Assembly (NCBI GenBank): GCA_002722245.1
Contig: PBLA01000033.1
Coordinates: forward strand, 6,206-64,949
Direction of reading: 5' to 3'
Length of the DNA stretch: 58,744 bases
DNA from: Flavobacteriales bacterium
GTDB lineage: Bacteria > Bacteroidota > Bacteroidia > Flavobacteriales_C > GCA-002722245
Positions 1 to 8,280 of the stretch are shown one piece after another (position 1 is the stretch's first letter; each line of letters starts with the position of its first letter). The notes beneath the pieces were generated by a model that saw nothing but the letters and a program-made list of their open reading frames with translations, ran no database searches and was not told where the DNA came from. Both the position numbers and the translations under genes were made by a program.

Positions 1-1
1 A

Positions 2-1435
2 AATGGAACTCCTGATTTAATTGATGAAGTTAAATGGGGGCTTGATCATCTTTTACGATTACAATTAACTGATGGCAGCATCATTTCCATTGTGGATGCG
101 GGCCATGCTTCACCACCTTCATCAGCTACGGAACAATCTTTATACGGAGGTGTTAATACAAGTTCAACTCTAGCATCATCCGGAGCATTTGCACTAGGGG
201 CGACTATTTTTAAAAATTTAGGCATGTCATCCTATGCAAGTCAACTACAAATTGCTGCTGAAAAAGCGTGGGATTGGGCTATTTTAAATCCAAGCACACT
301 TTGGCAAAACAATGATGCGGCATATAATTCAATAGGAATTGGGGCAGGAAAACAGGAAGTTGACGACTACGGCCGTTTGAAGTACAAGTTAAGAGCTGCC
401 GTTTACTTATTAGAAGCAACCGGTAAAACAAATTATAAAACTTTTTTCGATACTAATTACTCACAAATTCATATGATGCAATGGACACATGCTTATCCCT
501 TTGAAGATGAAGAACAAGACATCTTACTGGAATACACGAGATTAAACGATGCTACTGAAAACATTGCAAATAATATATTATCTACGTTTTCTACAGCCAT
601 GAATGGAAATGATAACTTTTCCGCTTACGAAAATGAAAAAGACCCTTACAGAGCTCATATGAAGGATTATACCTGGGGTTCAAACAAACAAAAATGCTCA
701 GTCGGAAATATGTTTTATCAAGTAGGACAATATAACGCAAACCCATCAAAAGCCAATTTAGGCATCGAAGCTGCCGAAGAATACCTTCACTACATTCATG
801 GCGTAAATCCAATGTGCTTAATGTACCTAAGTAATATGTATGACTATGGAGGTGATAATTGTGTGAACCAATTTTACCACTCTTGGTTTTATGAAGGAAC
901 TGATTATGATGAATATGGAGTTTCCTTATATGGACCAGCACCCGGTTTTTTAACTGGAGGAGCCAACCCTCAATACTCAATTGATGGTTGTTGTCCTAGT
1001 GGATGTGGGAGCTCCGAAAACAACGCCAAATGTAATTTTACCGGCAAAGACGACCTGCTTAACCAACCCGATCAAAAATCGTATTTGGATTTTAATAGTG
1101 GATGGCCCAGTAACTCTTGGGAAGTAACGGAGAACTCAAACGGATATCAAACCGAGTACATTCGATTACTGTCGAAGTATGTAACTCTGAGCAGCATAAC
1201 TACAAAAAAAGAAATGACAATCGATTTTAAAGTCTTTCCAAACCCAGCAAATGAATATTTTATAATTAGAGGTTCTGAAAAAATACAGTGGGAAATTTTT
1301 GACGCTTCAGGAAAAAAACTAAAGTCGGGTAAACAAAAGATTATTGAAACTAAAAATATCAGCTCAGGAATTTACTACTTGAAAATAAATCACTTAGACT
1401 ATTTTAAAACTATGAAGTTAGTCATTCGAAAGTAA
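2..1435 (+). CDS. Glycoside hydrolase family 9 cellulase with T9SS sorting domain (5' truncated by window)
   Basis: Probable secreted endo-beta-1,4-glucanase of family GH9. The frame is open to the window edge: before the GTG at 92 it already reads PDLIDEVKWGLDHLLRLQ, a classic GH9 segment, so 92 is not the real start. Later GH9 landmarks are HYIHGVNPMCLMYLSN, the glycine-rich GPAPGFLTGGAN, and near the end SWEVTENSNGYQTEYIRLLS, whose ENSNGYQ region matches the family's catalytic-acid motif. Roughly the last 75 residues form a type A T9SS sorting domain (FKVFPNPANEYFII, SSGIYYLKI, basic C-terminus), so export across the outer membrane is expected. It converges on the lipoprotein gene at 1471. 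The substrate is inferred from the family; cellulose or another beta-glucan is most likely. Confidence 0.9.
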   Translation, partial: NGTPDLIDEVKWGLDHLLRLQLTDGSIISIVDAGHASPPSSATEQSLYGGVNTSSTLASSGAFALGATIFKNLGMSSYASQLQIAAEKAWDWAILNPSTLWQNNDAAYNSIGIGAGKQEVDDYGRLKYKLRAAVYLLEATGKTNYKTFFDTNYSQIHMMQWTHAYPFEDEEQDILLEYTRLNDATENIANNILSTFSTAMNGNDNFSAYENEKDPYRAHMKDYTWGSNKQKCSVGNMFYQVGQYNANPSKANLGIEAAEEYLHYIHGVNPMCLMYLSNMYDYGGDNCVNQFYHSWFYEGTDYDEYGVSLYGPAPGFLTGGANPQYSIDGCCPSGCGSSENNAKCNFTGKDDLLNQPDQKSYLDFNSGWPSNSWEVTENSNGYQTEYIRLLSKYVTLSSITTKKEMTIDFKVFPNPANEYFIIRGSEKIQWEIFDASGKKLKSGKQKIIETKNISSGIYYLKINHLDYFKTMKLVIRK

Positions 1436-1470
1436 TAAATCCTGATTATACTAAGGTATACAAAATACCC

Positions 1471-3315
1471 CTACATCGATATTTCTTCATCACTTTGATC
1501 TTGATCCTCCTCTTCCTTATCTTGTGAATCATCCTCTAAATCTGTGTCCTCGGAATCGACTCCCTCTAAATCTTCTGAATCATCAGCAGGAGGTATCATT
1601 CCACATTGAGTTTTGAAAACCTTTACATACTCTTTATCGCCAAAGAGATATCGAACAGCTTCATCACTTGAACTCAGAACACAAAATCTTTCTTCAACAT
1701 CATTATCTTCTAGTACCTGGTTCAAAAGACCAATTATTTCCAAATAACAATTACTCTCCTTTTTAGAACTAAAAATGTATGCATTTTCATTAAATATCAA
1801 AGTAATTGATATTTGATTTTCATCTTCAAGTTCTGTTCCAATCAAAGTGTTTTCAAACGCATTGGAGCTGTTATCAAATAAATAATCAACGGTTGACCCT
1901 ACTTGTTCGGTAGGTAAACTCGTATCTAAATCAATAAACAACCCAGAAACGTGAAGCATATTGTATATGTGAGCATCTTTTCCAAAATAGCGATCATTGT
2001 ATTTGGCTTCCGAAATTAATGATGATTGAATTGGAGTATCAATTAAACCAATAAGATATAGTGCTTCTGCAATTTCTTCAGGATTGTTTCTAAGAATAGC
2101 GTATGAACTTAATAGATTATCCATTAAACCCTTTGACTTTACAACAGACTCTAAATTAGTAAACCACTGCGTTTGGTCCATTTTAATCAAAGTTTCTACA
2201 ACTTTATCAATACGTTGAACGCTATTGTTCTTAAACTTATCCAAACTTTCTAAAATCAACTTTGGGATTTCAGAATTTTTTCTGAATTTTTCATGATAGT
2301 ATTTGGCTGGAGCCAAGGCATAATCGAACTTCGAAGAGTCTGCAAAATACTCCTTAACACGTTTTAATTCACCCTCTCCATTTAAGCGAATTAATGCAAT
2401 TAAAGATTGTTCCTCTCGAACTCCTTTTTTTAACATGTTCGTAGCAATTGGAGCTGCCTTTTTATCTCCATAATTGTATATACAATACAAAATATTATCT
2501 GCTGAGGAATATCCCAATCTAGAATTTTTTAATTCATCAAATGATTTAGCAGGGACAACTTTTTTGTTGTACAAAGAAAGAGCAATTTGACCAACCTTTT
2601 CCTTAATGGATTTTCCGCCACTCCTTCCAAATTGTTTTAAACCACTTATAACATCTTTTTGAAAAGATTTATCCAATTTATTTGACTTTATTTTTTGTTC
2701 AACAAAGTCTAAAGCTTCAGCCCCCCTTCCAGAACCCCCAAGCCAATAGAAAAGTCTTCCCATGTTTTTAGAATCACCTTTCAAAATTTCTTTTTCAAAT
2801 ATACCAGCATAACCATTTACCCTCATTATTCCTGCCAACTGAATAGCATAATAACCAAACTGTGCGTCACTAATTTGAGACAGGATAGCTGTTTGTAATT
2901 CTTTTTGCCTGATTCTATAATCTGAAGGCGCGTCATATCTTGACTGCAGTGTTTTGAATGCTTCTATTCTATCCTCTTTCTCTCCACTTGTTAAAACCTC
3001 GATTAGGTCATCAACTATAGTAGTGTCTCCGAGTTTATACCTTTCGGCAAATGTTCTGGACTGTAAATCTTCCAGCTCTAATTCTTTTTTGAATGCTTCC
3101 TCCTCCAGTAATTTTTGACGAAGCTCTGCAACTTTTTCAGGATCAGAAATTTTAGTTAGATTGTCGCTTAACTTTTCATCTTGATCTACCTCCTCGACGA
3201 CAACTTCCTTTTTGATCTCAACTTTTTGAGATTTTTCCTCTTCGGCTTCTTCACCGCAATTTGAAACAAATAGATTTAATGCAAATAGAATCAGTACGCT
3301 TGCAAACTTTTTCAT
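1471..3315 (-). CDS. Large lipoprotein with HEAT-like helices and acidic ends, function unknown
   Basis: No enzyme family is recognised. The protein is 614 residues long, starting with a lipoprotein signal peptide whose candidate acylated Cys is residue 20 (LFVSNC). An acidic GEEAEEE run follows directly, which resembles the negatively charged lipoprotein export signals described in Bacteroidota, so surface exposure is possible. The middle is a series of short amphipathic helices with patterns such as DDLIEVLTSGEKEDRIEAF and GMIRVNGYAGIFEKEIL, suggestive of HEAT or other alpha-solenoid repeats. The last 36 or so residues are almost entirely Asp, Glu and Ser. It stands alone, converging with the GH9 gene. 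A scaffold or binding role is only inference from the fold. Confidence 0.75.
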   Translation of the reverse strand: MKKFASVLILFALNLFVSNCGEEAEEEKSQKVEIKKEVVVEEVDQDEKLSDNLTKISDPEKVAELRQKLLEEEAFKKELELEDLQSRTFAERYKLGDTTIVDDLIEVLTSGEKEDRIEAFKTLQSRYDAPSDYRIRQKELQTAILSQISDAQFGYYAIQLAGIMRVNGYAGIFEKEILKGDSKNMGRLFYWLGGSGRGAEALDFVEQKIKSNKLDKSFQKDVISGLKQFGRSGGKSIKEKVGQIALSLYNKKVVPAKSFDELKNSRLGYSSADNILYCIYNYGDKKAAPIATNMLKKGVREEQSLIALIRLNGEGELKRVKEYFADSSKFDYALAPAKYYHEKFRKNSEIPKLILESLDKFKNNSVQRIDKVVETLIKMDQTQWFTNLESVVKSKGLMDNLLSSYAILRNNPEEIAEALYLIGLIDTPIQSSLISEAKYNDRYFGKDAHIYNMLHVSGLFIDLDTSLPTEQVGSTVDYLFDNSSNAFENTLIGTELEDENQISITLIFNENAYIFSSKKESNCYLEIIGLLNQVLEDNDVEERFCVLSSSDEAVRYLFGDKEYVKVFKTQCGMIPPADDSEDLEGVDSEDTDLEDDSQDKEEEDQDQSDEEISM

Positions 3316-3416
3316 GCTGAATAAATTTATTTGGTGAATATACTAATAAAATCCAAAAAAGTTTCATGTATAAACCCAACTTCGTTTCCTGCAAAACCCT
3401 GATTATTAATATAATA

Positions 3417-3578
3417 TTAATTATAATTTGTGAAATGGCTAAAATCGAGAAGAGTATAATTTTCAATTTGCTCATACAAATTAACCAGTTCTTCTTCTTG
3501 TATTTCCGTACGGTTATCTGTATTTAACAATCCTATAATTCTCTTCAAAATTGCATCATATTGTTCCTCCGTTTTCAT
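3417..3578 (-). CDS. Small acidic protein, 53 residues (hypothetical)
   Basis: A short frame runs from ATG at 3578 to TAA at 3417 and encodes MKTEEQYDAILKRIIGLLNT followed by an acidic, predicted helical stretch (EIQEEELVNLYEQIENY). Composition looks protein-like: amphipathic, rich in Glu and Leu, with no rare residues. The upstream sequence offers only a weak AGG, which is normal for Bacteroidota. It lies 101 bases upstream of the HEAT-like lipoprotein on the same strand. No family is recognised, and it could be a chance frame. Confidence 0.4.
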   Translation of the reverse strand: MKTEEQYDAILKRIIGLLNTDNRTEIQEEELVNLYEQIENYTLLDFSHFTNYN

Positions 3579-3848
3579 ATCCAAAAAAATTTACCTTACA
3601 TATTTTTGGCAGCTGTTATTACTAATTCAAAAACAATTATTTACCAATAAGATGTTCACAACACCCATTAATAAATAATACCTTTTCAAGTTGAAAAAGT
3701 TTCTTTTACGAACGAAAACTTATTTGATTTTTTTACAATCAAGACTAAAGATTGTCAATTGAAATAATATAAATAACTAAACATTCAGAATTACAGTAAA
3801 GTCTATTAAAAAAATCAAGTTAACTTGATTTTTTTTCTTTTTAAATTC
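3579..3848. other. Gene-free spacer between the two small genes
   Basis: This very AT-rich stretch of 270 bases has no supported gene. It contains a short inverted repeat TTTTCAAGTTGAAAA near 3683, a weak hairpin ACAATC/GATTGT near 3740, and the strong palindrome listed separately at 3808-3836. No TAnnTTTG promoter box was found facing the 53-residue gene. Confidence 0.5.
3808..3836. terminator. Bidirectional intrinsic terminator
   Basis: A perfect palindrome ATCAAGTTAACTTGAT (3814-3829) is flanked by an A run on the left and a T run on the right, so it can end transcription from either strand. It sits 13 bases past the stop codon of the small lipoprotein gene (minus strand). Confidence 0.7.
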
Positions 3849-3971
3849 TCATGGATTACCGTATGCTCCACAACCTTTAGTATGACTTTGGCTTTTTGGT
3901 CCCGAACCAGAACAACTCGAAACTGAGACTGTAATGAGTACTAAAGCGAGAATAAACAGAATTTTTTTCAT
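3849..3971 (-). CDS. Small lipoprotein, 40 residues
   Basis: The frame runs from ATG at 3971 to TGA at 3849. The product starts MKKILFILALVLITVSVSSC, a textbook lipoprotein signal peptide with the acylated Cys at residue 20. The mature part is only about 21 residues (SGSGPKSQSHTKGCGAYGNP), Gly/Ser-rich with one more Cys. It is followed closely by the bidirectional terminator at 3808-3836, which supports a genuine single-gene transcript. Such mini-lipoproteins are common in Bacteroidota and usually go unannotated. The function is unknown; the mature peptide is too short for an enzyme. Confidence 0.65.
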   Translation of the reverse strand: MKKILFILALVLITVSVSSCSGSGPKSQSHTKGCGAYGNP

Positions 3972-4082
3972 CAGATGGTAATTAATTATTTAAAGATTAA
4001 AACTATAACGTATAAATTGAAAAAAAGTTGTCAATTTAACCACTAAAAGAAAAAAATAATAGTGTCTTAATTATAATTTATT

Positions 4083-5177
4083 TTAAGATACTCTTCTCCC
4101 CTTCCATTTATATCTTTTTTTAAAAGAAAGCAATAAGCCGCTTAAAAGATATATCGGATATATAAAAAACATAACTGGAAGAACACTAACAATTTTAAAA
4201 TCGCCGTAAAATCTAGTTATATTCCAACAAATTAAAAAATCAGTTATTAATTTCCACGCCAAACATGAACTAAAAATTAAGAGTGATTTTGGATGATAGT
4301 TTATTGAAAAAGCAGTAATGATCCACGCAAAATTAGCTAGAAATACAATTAGAGTAAATAAATAAGTAAGTTCATTTGTTGTCTTTCCTGACTTAGTTGC
4401 CCATCTTATTCTTTGCTGAAGTAAATCTTTCAAAGAATTAGGAAATTCGGTTTTTACAATCGCCTTTTTATCCAAATTAAAACTTATTTTTTTTCCTTTT
4501 TTTTGTAGGAATCGCATAAAAAACATATCGTCACCAGAAGCAAAGTGCGCACCAAATCCAGAATTGTAAAATTCTAAATAATCTTTTTTGAAAAATGTAA
4601 AATTAGCTCCATTAGCCATAGCAGGATTCTTAAGTCTTGCAGTTACAACTGTCATAAATTGAATAGCAATCCAATCCAGCCGAATTAGTCGATTTAAGAT
4701 TGTTTTTGATTTAAACGGATAAACAGGCCCCAAAACCAAAGCGCTATCAGTAGATAATAATTTATTAACGGAACTCATAACCCAATATTGATTCATTTGA
4801 CAATCGGCGTCTGTTTGAACAATTATAGAATTGGATGCGAATTTAACCGCTGTAGCAATACTCGACTTTTTGCCTTCACCATAATTAGGTAAAACCTTAA
4901 TTCGCTTATCTTTTAACGACCATTTAGTAAGTAAATTTAACGTTTCATCCCTACTGTTGTCATCGATTAGAATAAATTCAAGTTGTTGTGGATATTTCTG
5001 AAGAATCAAACCTTCAACAAGTCGATCAATATTCTTCTCTTCATTTCTTAAAGCTACAATTACTGAGACACCATTTGAAACAGGAGAGAATAAAGGCATG
5101 GATTTGTCTGAGCGTATTAGATAAACACCAAAAAATGCAAAAACCCCATAAAGAAGCGTTATTGAAATCAACAGCAT
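4083..5177 (-). CDS. Family 2 glycosyltransferase (membrane, processive-type motifs)
   Basis: This is a GT2 glycosyltransferase that transfers sugar from a nucleotide donor at the inner membrane. An N-terminal membrane helix (MLLISITLLYGVFAFFGVYL) is followed by a GT-A domain with SVIVALRNEEKN, ILIDDNSRDE, the metal-binding TDADCQM, GDDMFF, and QQRIRW, the QxxRW motif of processive GT2 enzymes. Further membrane helices lie in the last 100 residues. The ATG at 5177 is chosen because it overlaps the flippase-like gene's stop as TGATG. The longer frame from 5255 would add 26 unrelated residues read from inside that gene. The tight coupling suggests the two act on the same lipid-linked or membrane glycan. 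Confidence 0.85.
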   Translation of the reverse strand: MLLISITLLYGVFAFFGVYLIRSDKSMPLFSPVSNGVSVIVALRNEEKNIDRLVEGLILQKYPQQLEFILIDDNSRDETLNLLTKWSLKDKRIKVLPNYGEGKKSSIATAVKFASNSIIVQTDADCQMNQYWVMSSVNKLLSTDSALVLGPVYPFKSKTILNRLIRLDWIAIQFMTVVTARLKNPAMANGANFTFFKKDYLEFYNSGFGAHFASGDDMFFMRFLQKKGKKISFNLDKKAIVKTEFPNSLKDLLQQRIRWATKSGKTTNELTYLFTLIVFLANFAWIITAFSINYHPKSLLIFSSCLAWKLITDFLICWNITRFYGDFKIVSVLPVMFFIYPIYLLSGLLLSFKKRYKWKGRRVS

Positions 5178-6193
5178 CAACACTCTTTCAAAACTTTTAC
5201 TTGACTTAAAAAAACACTCCCTATTACGGCAGGAATAGCCAAATTCACCACCCATATAAAAAAGGAAGCTAAAGTAATACTCAAAGTAATTTGAGGTGTA
5301 AGCTCGGTGACTAATCCAAATGTTGTTAAGATTAGAGAAAGTATCGCTGTTCGAGTAACTCCTAATTCAACTGCATTAAAAACAGGAAGAAACTGAAGAA
5401 TAAAAAATAGGGTTCCGGCAGCTACAAAAGTTTGCCAACCTTCGATTCCAACTCCAAAAACCTCATAAACCAAAACATACTGATAGGTAATAGCTAAATA
5501 CCTCAAAACAGAAACAAAAATAAGAGTTATGGATAGTCGTGTATAACGGGAGTCATTTACCAATTCAAAATATTTACTCCAACTTTTTGTAAACTTCCAA
5601 CGTCCAAAAGCTGTTAGTAATATTCTGACATTTACAAAAAGAAACCAAAAGATGAGTACTAGAACTGAGCCTAAAAAACCGATAGCCGACAAAATTTTGG
5701 AGTTGACTCCAAAAATAAAACCATCAGCAAACAAACCCAAAAAACCTATAAACAGCAATCCAAAGAAGAAATTCACAATGAACATAGCCATTGCATTAAA
5801 CAATTGTAAAATCATACCTTTTCCTCTCATTCTATGAGGAAAAAGTGCAGCTTTTCCAAAAAAAGACCCCACCCTAAAAGGGGTAAAAACAGACGCTGCA
5901 ACGCCTGCCAAAGTACTCTTTGCAGCGAGTTTAAATGAGACAGGCATCATGTAGTTTGAGAGTAATCTCCACTTGAAAATTTCTGCTCCCCAATTCACAA
6001 ACATTAAAACAAAAACCAATATTAAAGGAAAAACAGCAATACTTTTATTCGAAAAATAACTGTTTATTTGTTCAAATAATCCAACTTTTTGAATCCCAAG
6101 CAAATATCCCAGATAGGCTATTGAACCACTTGAAATGACGATTTTCAATACAAGGTTCACAATCTTCTTTATTTGCTTATTTTTACTACTCAC
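5177..6193 (-). CDS. Flippase-like integral membrane protein (LPG synthase TM-domain family, UPF0104)
   Basis: A 338-residue polytopic membrane protein with about eight hydrophobic segments and the family pattern of small-residue-rich helices (STLAGVAASVFTPFRVGSFFGKAALF). It belongs to the lysylphosphatidylglycerol synthase transmembrane / YbhN-like group but lacks the soluble aminoacyl-transfer domain of MprF. It is translationally coupled to the glycosyltransferase at 4083 by a TGATG overlap. Lipid or lipid-linked sugar translocation is the usual proposal for the family; the substrate here is unknown. Its start is 29 bases from the divergent ruvC start, so control sequences must overlap coding DNA. 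Confidence 0.8.
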   Translation of the reverse strand: MSSKNKQIKKIVNLVLKIVISSGSIAYLGYLLGIQKVGLFEQINSYFSNKSIAVFPLILVFVLMFVNWGAEIFKWRLLSNYMMPVSFKLAAKSTLAGVAASVFTPFRVGSFFGKAALFPHRMRGKGMILQLFNAMAMFIVNFFFGLLFIGFLGLFADGFIFGVNSKILSAIGFLGSVLVLIFWFLFVNVRILLTAFGRWKFTKSWSKYFELVNDSRYTRLSITLIFVSVLRYLAITYQYVLVYEVFGVGIEGWQTFVAAGTLFFILQFLPVFNAVELGVTRTAILSLILTTFGLVTELTPQITLSITLASFFIWVVNLAIPAVIGSVFLSQVKVLKEC

Positions 6194-6222
6194 GTCAATT
6201 AAACTATAAAGAACGGAAGAAT

Positions 6223-6777
6223 TTGCAGAAGGAAAAAATCATATTAGGAATCGATCCCGGAACAAACGTTATGGGATATGGAGTTATTAAGGTTTCAAAC
6301 TCGGACATTAGTGTTCTGGATTCAGGCGCTCTCAGTATGAAAAAAGAAAAAGATTTAGGAGTAAGGCTTAAAATGATTTTTGAAGAAATGATACGTATAA
6401 TCGATACACACCTACCCGATGAATTGGCTATAGAAGCTCAATTTTTTGGCCAAAATGTTCAATCGATGCTTAAACTCGGTAAAGCCCAAGGTGTGGCAAT
6501 TGCAGCCGCATTATCACGAAGTATTCCTTTTGAAGAATATGCTCCGAAAAAAATTAAAATGAGTATTACGGGAAAAGGTACGTCAAGTAAAGAACAAGTC
6601 GCTTCTATGCTCACTCATATACTTAAAGTAAAGTCACTTCCTGAACCATTAGACGCTACAGACGGCTTGGCAGCAGCTGTTTGTCATCATTTCCAATCCA
6701 GTTCACCAAATGGAACTAAAAAGTATTCAGGTTGGGACTCCTTTCTAAAAAATAATCCTGGAAAAATTAAAGGTTAG
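6223..6777 (+). CDS. ruvC: Crossover junction endodeoxyribonuclease RuvC
   Basis: RuvC resolves Holliday junctions together with RuvAB. The protein has the normal length of 184 residues. The acidic catalytic residues are visible: Asp11 in GIDPGTNVMGYGV, Glu71 in AIEAQFFGQN, and Asp144/Asp147 in LDATDGLAAA. The start is TTG at 6223; no ATG precedes the conserved IILGIDPGT block. It is divergent from the flippase-like gene. At its 3' end it overlaps the stop codon of the opposing gene by four bases (the sequence TTAG serves both), so no terminator fits between them. Confidence 0.95.
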   Translation: MQKEKIILGIDPGTNVMGYGVIKVSNSDISVLDSGALSMKKEKDLGVRLKMIFEEMIRIIDTHLPDELAIEAQFFGQNVQSMLKLGKAQGVAIAAALSRSIPFEEYAPKKIKMSITGKGTSSKEQVASMLTHILKVKSLPEPLDATDGLAAAVCHHFQSSSPNGTKKYSGWDSFLKNNPGKIKG

Positions 6778-8066
6778 TAGGCGTAGAAGATATAACTTAT
6801 TACAATAGCAGCAATTATCCCGGCTAAATCAGCGATCAGCCCAGCACCCAAAGCATATCTGGTATTCTTGATGCCAACTGATCCGAAATACACAGCCAGA
6901 ACATAAAAAGTAGTTTCTGTAGAACCTTGAAAAACACCGCTTAGGAATGACGGAAAAGATTCAACAAGAAATCCTCCGGACTCCTTTAATGGATATGCAT
7001 CCATAGTTTCTATCATAGCGGCACGAGCGCCTCCTCCGCTCAAAGGCTTCATAATAGCTGTAGGCATAGCATCAACAAAATCAGTAGAATCAGTAAAAAG
7101 TGAAACTACAAAGCGAATTCCATTCAAAAGTAAATCCAAGGCACCACATTCACGAAACAAACCTATAGCAACAAGAATACCTACTAGGTATGGGATTATT
7201 TTTATTGATGATTCAAACCCTTCCTTTGCCCCCTCCAAAAATGAATGATATACATTTATTTTATTCTTTACCGCCAAAGCAATAAAACCGATAATAAATG
7301 ACATTAAAATCAACCCCGCTAATAAAGTGGACTGAGCCTGAACTTGGCCCTGTGGCAAATCATTAAAATGCCATATAATTCCGGAAATAATTAATGAAAG
7401 AGTTCCTAAGTAAGCCAATACAACCGGTTTCAGCAAGTTAATTTTTTGGAATAATGAAACAGTAATAATCCCCACTAAACTTGAGAAAAATGTAGTTATT
7501 AAAATTGGAACGAACACATCAGTGCTATTGCTTAAAAGCGGAATGCCTTCAAAAGCTTCCGCATTATCCGAAAGTTTCTTAAACCTAAGAGCCAAAATTG
7601 AAATAGGAATTAAAGTTAATCCAGAAGTATTGAGAACAAGAAACATGATTTGTGCATTAGAAGCGCGTTCCTTTTTTGGATTTAAATCTTGTAATTCTTT
7701 TATAGCTTTTAATCCCATTGGTGTGGCCGCATTATCCAATCCTAGCATATTGGCACTAAAATTCATAATCATACTGCCAAAAACAGGATGATTCTTAGGT
7801 AGCTCAGGAAAAATTCTATTAAAAAAAGGCGCAACGATTTTAGAAAGTATGCGGATAGCCCCGCCCTTTTCACCAATTTTCATTATTCCCATCCACAATG
7901 TGAAAACACCAATAAATCCGATACAAATTTCGGCTCCTAATTCAGCATCATAAAAAGTACGCTGTACAAGAAGCGAAAAAATATCTACTCCCTCAATAAA
8001 GTATTTGTACAACGCCATAAGAAACGCTATTCCAAAAAAACCAATAAACACATAGTTTAATGCCAT
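6774..8066 (-). CDS. Nucleoside-recognition (Gate) membrane protein, SpmA-SpmB fusion type
   Basis: A 430-residue polytopic membrane protein that joins in one chain the two halves encoded separately as spore maturation proteins A and B in Firmicutes. The SpmA-like half carries NMLGLDNAATPMGLKAIKEL. The SpmB-like half carries the glycine-rich LSGGGARAAMIETM and QGSTETTFYVLAVYFGSVG. Both are Gate / nucleoside-recognition domains. There is no sporulation context here, so the name reflects homology only; a transport role is inferred from the fold. It is a single gene, tail to tail with ruvC. Confidence 0.85.
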   Translation of the reverse strand: MALNYVFIGFFGIAFLMALYKYFIEGVDIFSLLVQRTFYDAELGAEICIGFIGVFTLWMGIMKIGEKGGAIRILSKIVAPFFNRIFPELPKNHPVFGSMIMNFSANMLGLDNAATPMGLKAIKELQDLNPKKERASNAQIMFLVLNTSGLTLIPISILALRFKKLSDNAEAFEGIPLLSNSTDVFVPILITTFFSSLVGIITVSLFQKINLLKPVVLAYLGTLSLIISGIIWHFNDLPQGQVQAQSTLLAGLILMSFIIGFIALAVKNKINVYHSFLEGAKEGFESSIKIIPYLVGILVAIGLFRECGALDLLLNGIRFVVSLFTDSTDFVDAMPTAIMKPLSGGGARAAMIETMDAYPLKESGGFLVESFPSFLSGVFQGSTETTFYVLAVYFGSVGIKNTRYALGAGLIADLAGIIAAIVISYIFYAY

Positions 8067-8231
8067 AGATTCAAGGTAAAGAATGCAATTACAATTTAGT
8101 AGCTCTTCTGTCTAATCTTTATAACATCCACTTTTGGAAAACCCTTCATTATGCTTTATTTAACTAAGAAATCTAGTATCATAAAACATGAGTAAATTCA
8201 TAGAAATTAACACAATCAACAACCACTCAAC

Positions 8232-8262
8232 TTTGGCATCCGTCTGAAATCCCGTATCTTAG
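8232..8262 (+). promoter_or_regulatory. Probable Bacteroidota-type promoter for the GH44 gene
   Basis: TTTG at 8232-8235 is followed after exactly 19 bases by TATCTTAG at 8255-8262, one base from the TAnnTTTG consensus. Transcription would begin about 8268, leaving a 5' leader of about 12 bases before the ATG at 8281. Confidence 0.5.
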
Positions 8263-8280
8263 CGGTCCAAAAACCGAACA

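Noticed and set aside
1436-1470. GGTAT/ATACC hairpin between the GH9 and lipoprotein genes.
   Set aside because: The stem is only 5 bp, with no T run on either side; too weak to call a terminator.
5178-5255. Longer start for the GT2 glycosyltransferase at 5255.
   Set aside because: The extra 26 residues are read from within the upstream flippase-like gene; ATG 5177 forms a TGATG coupling and directly starts the membrane helix.
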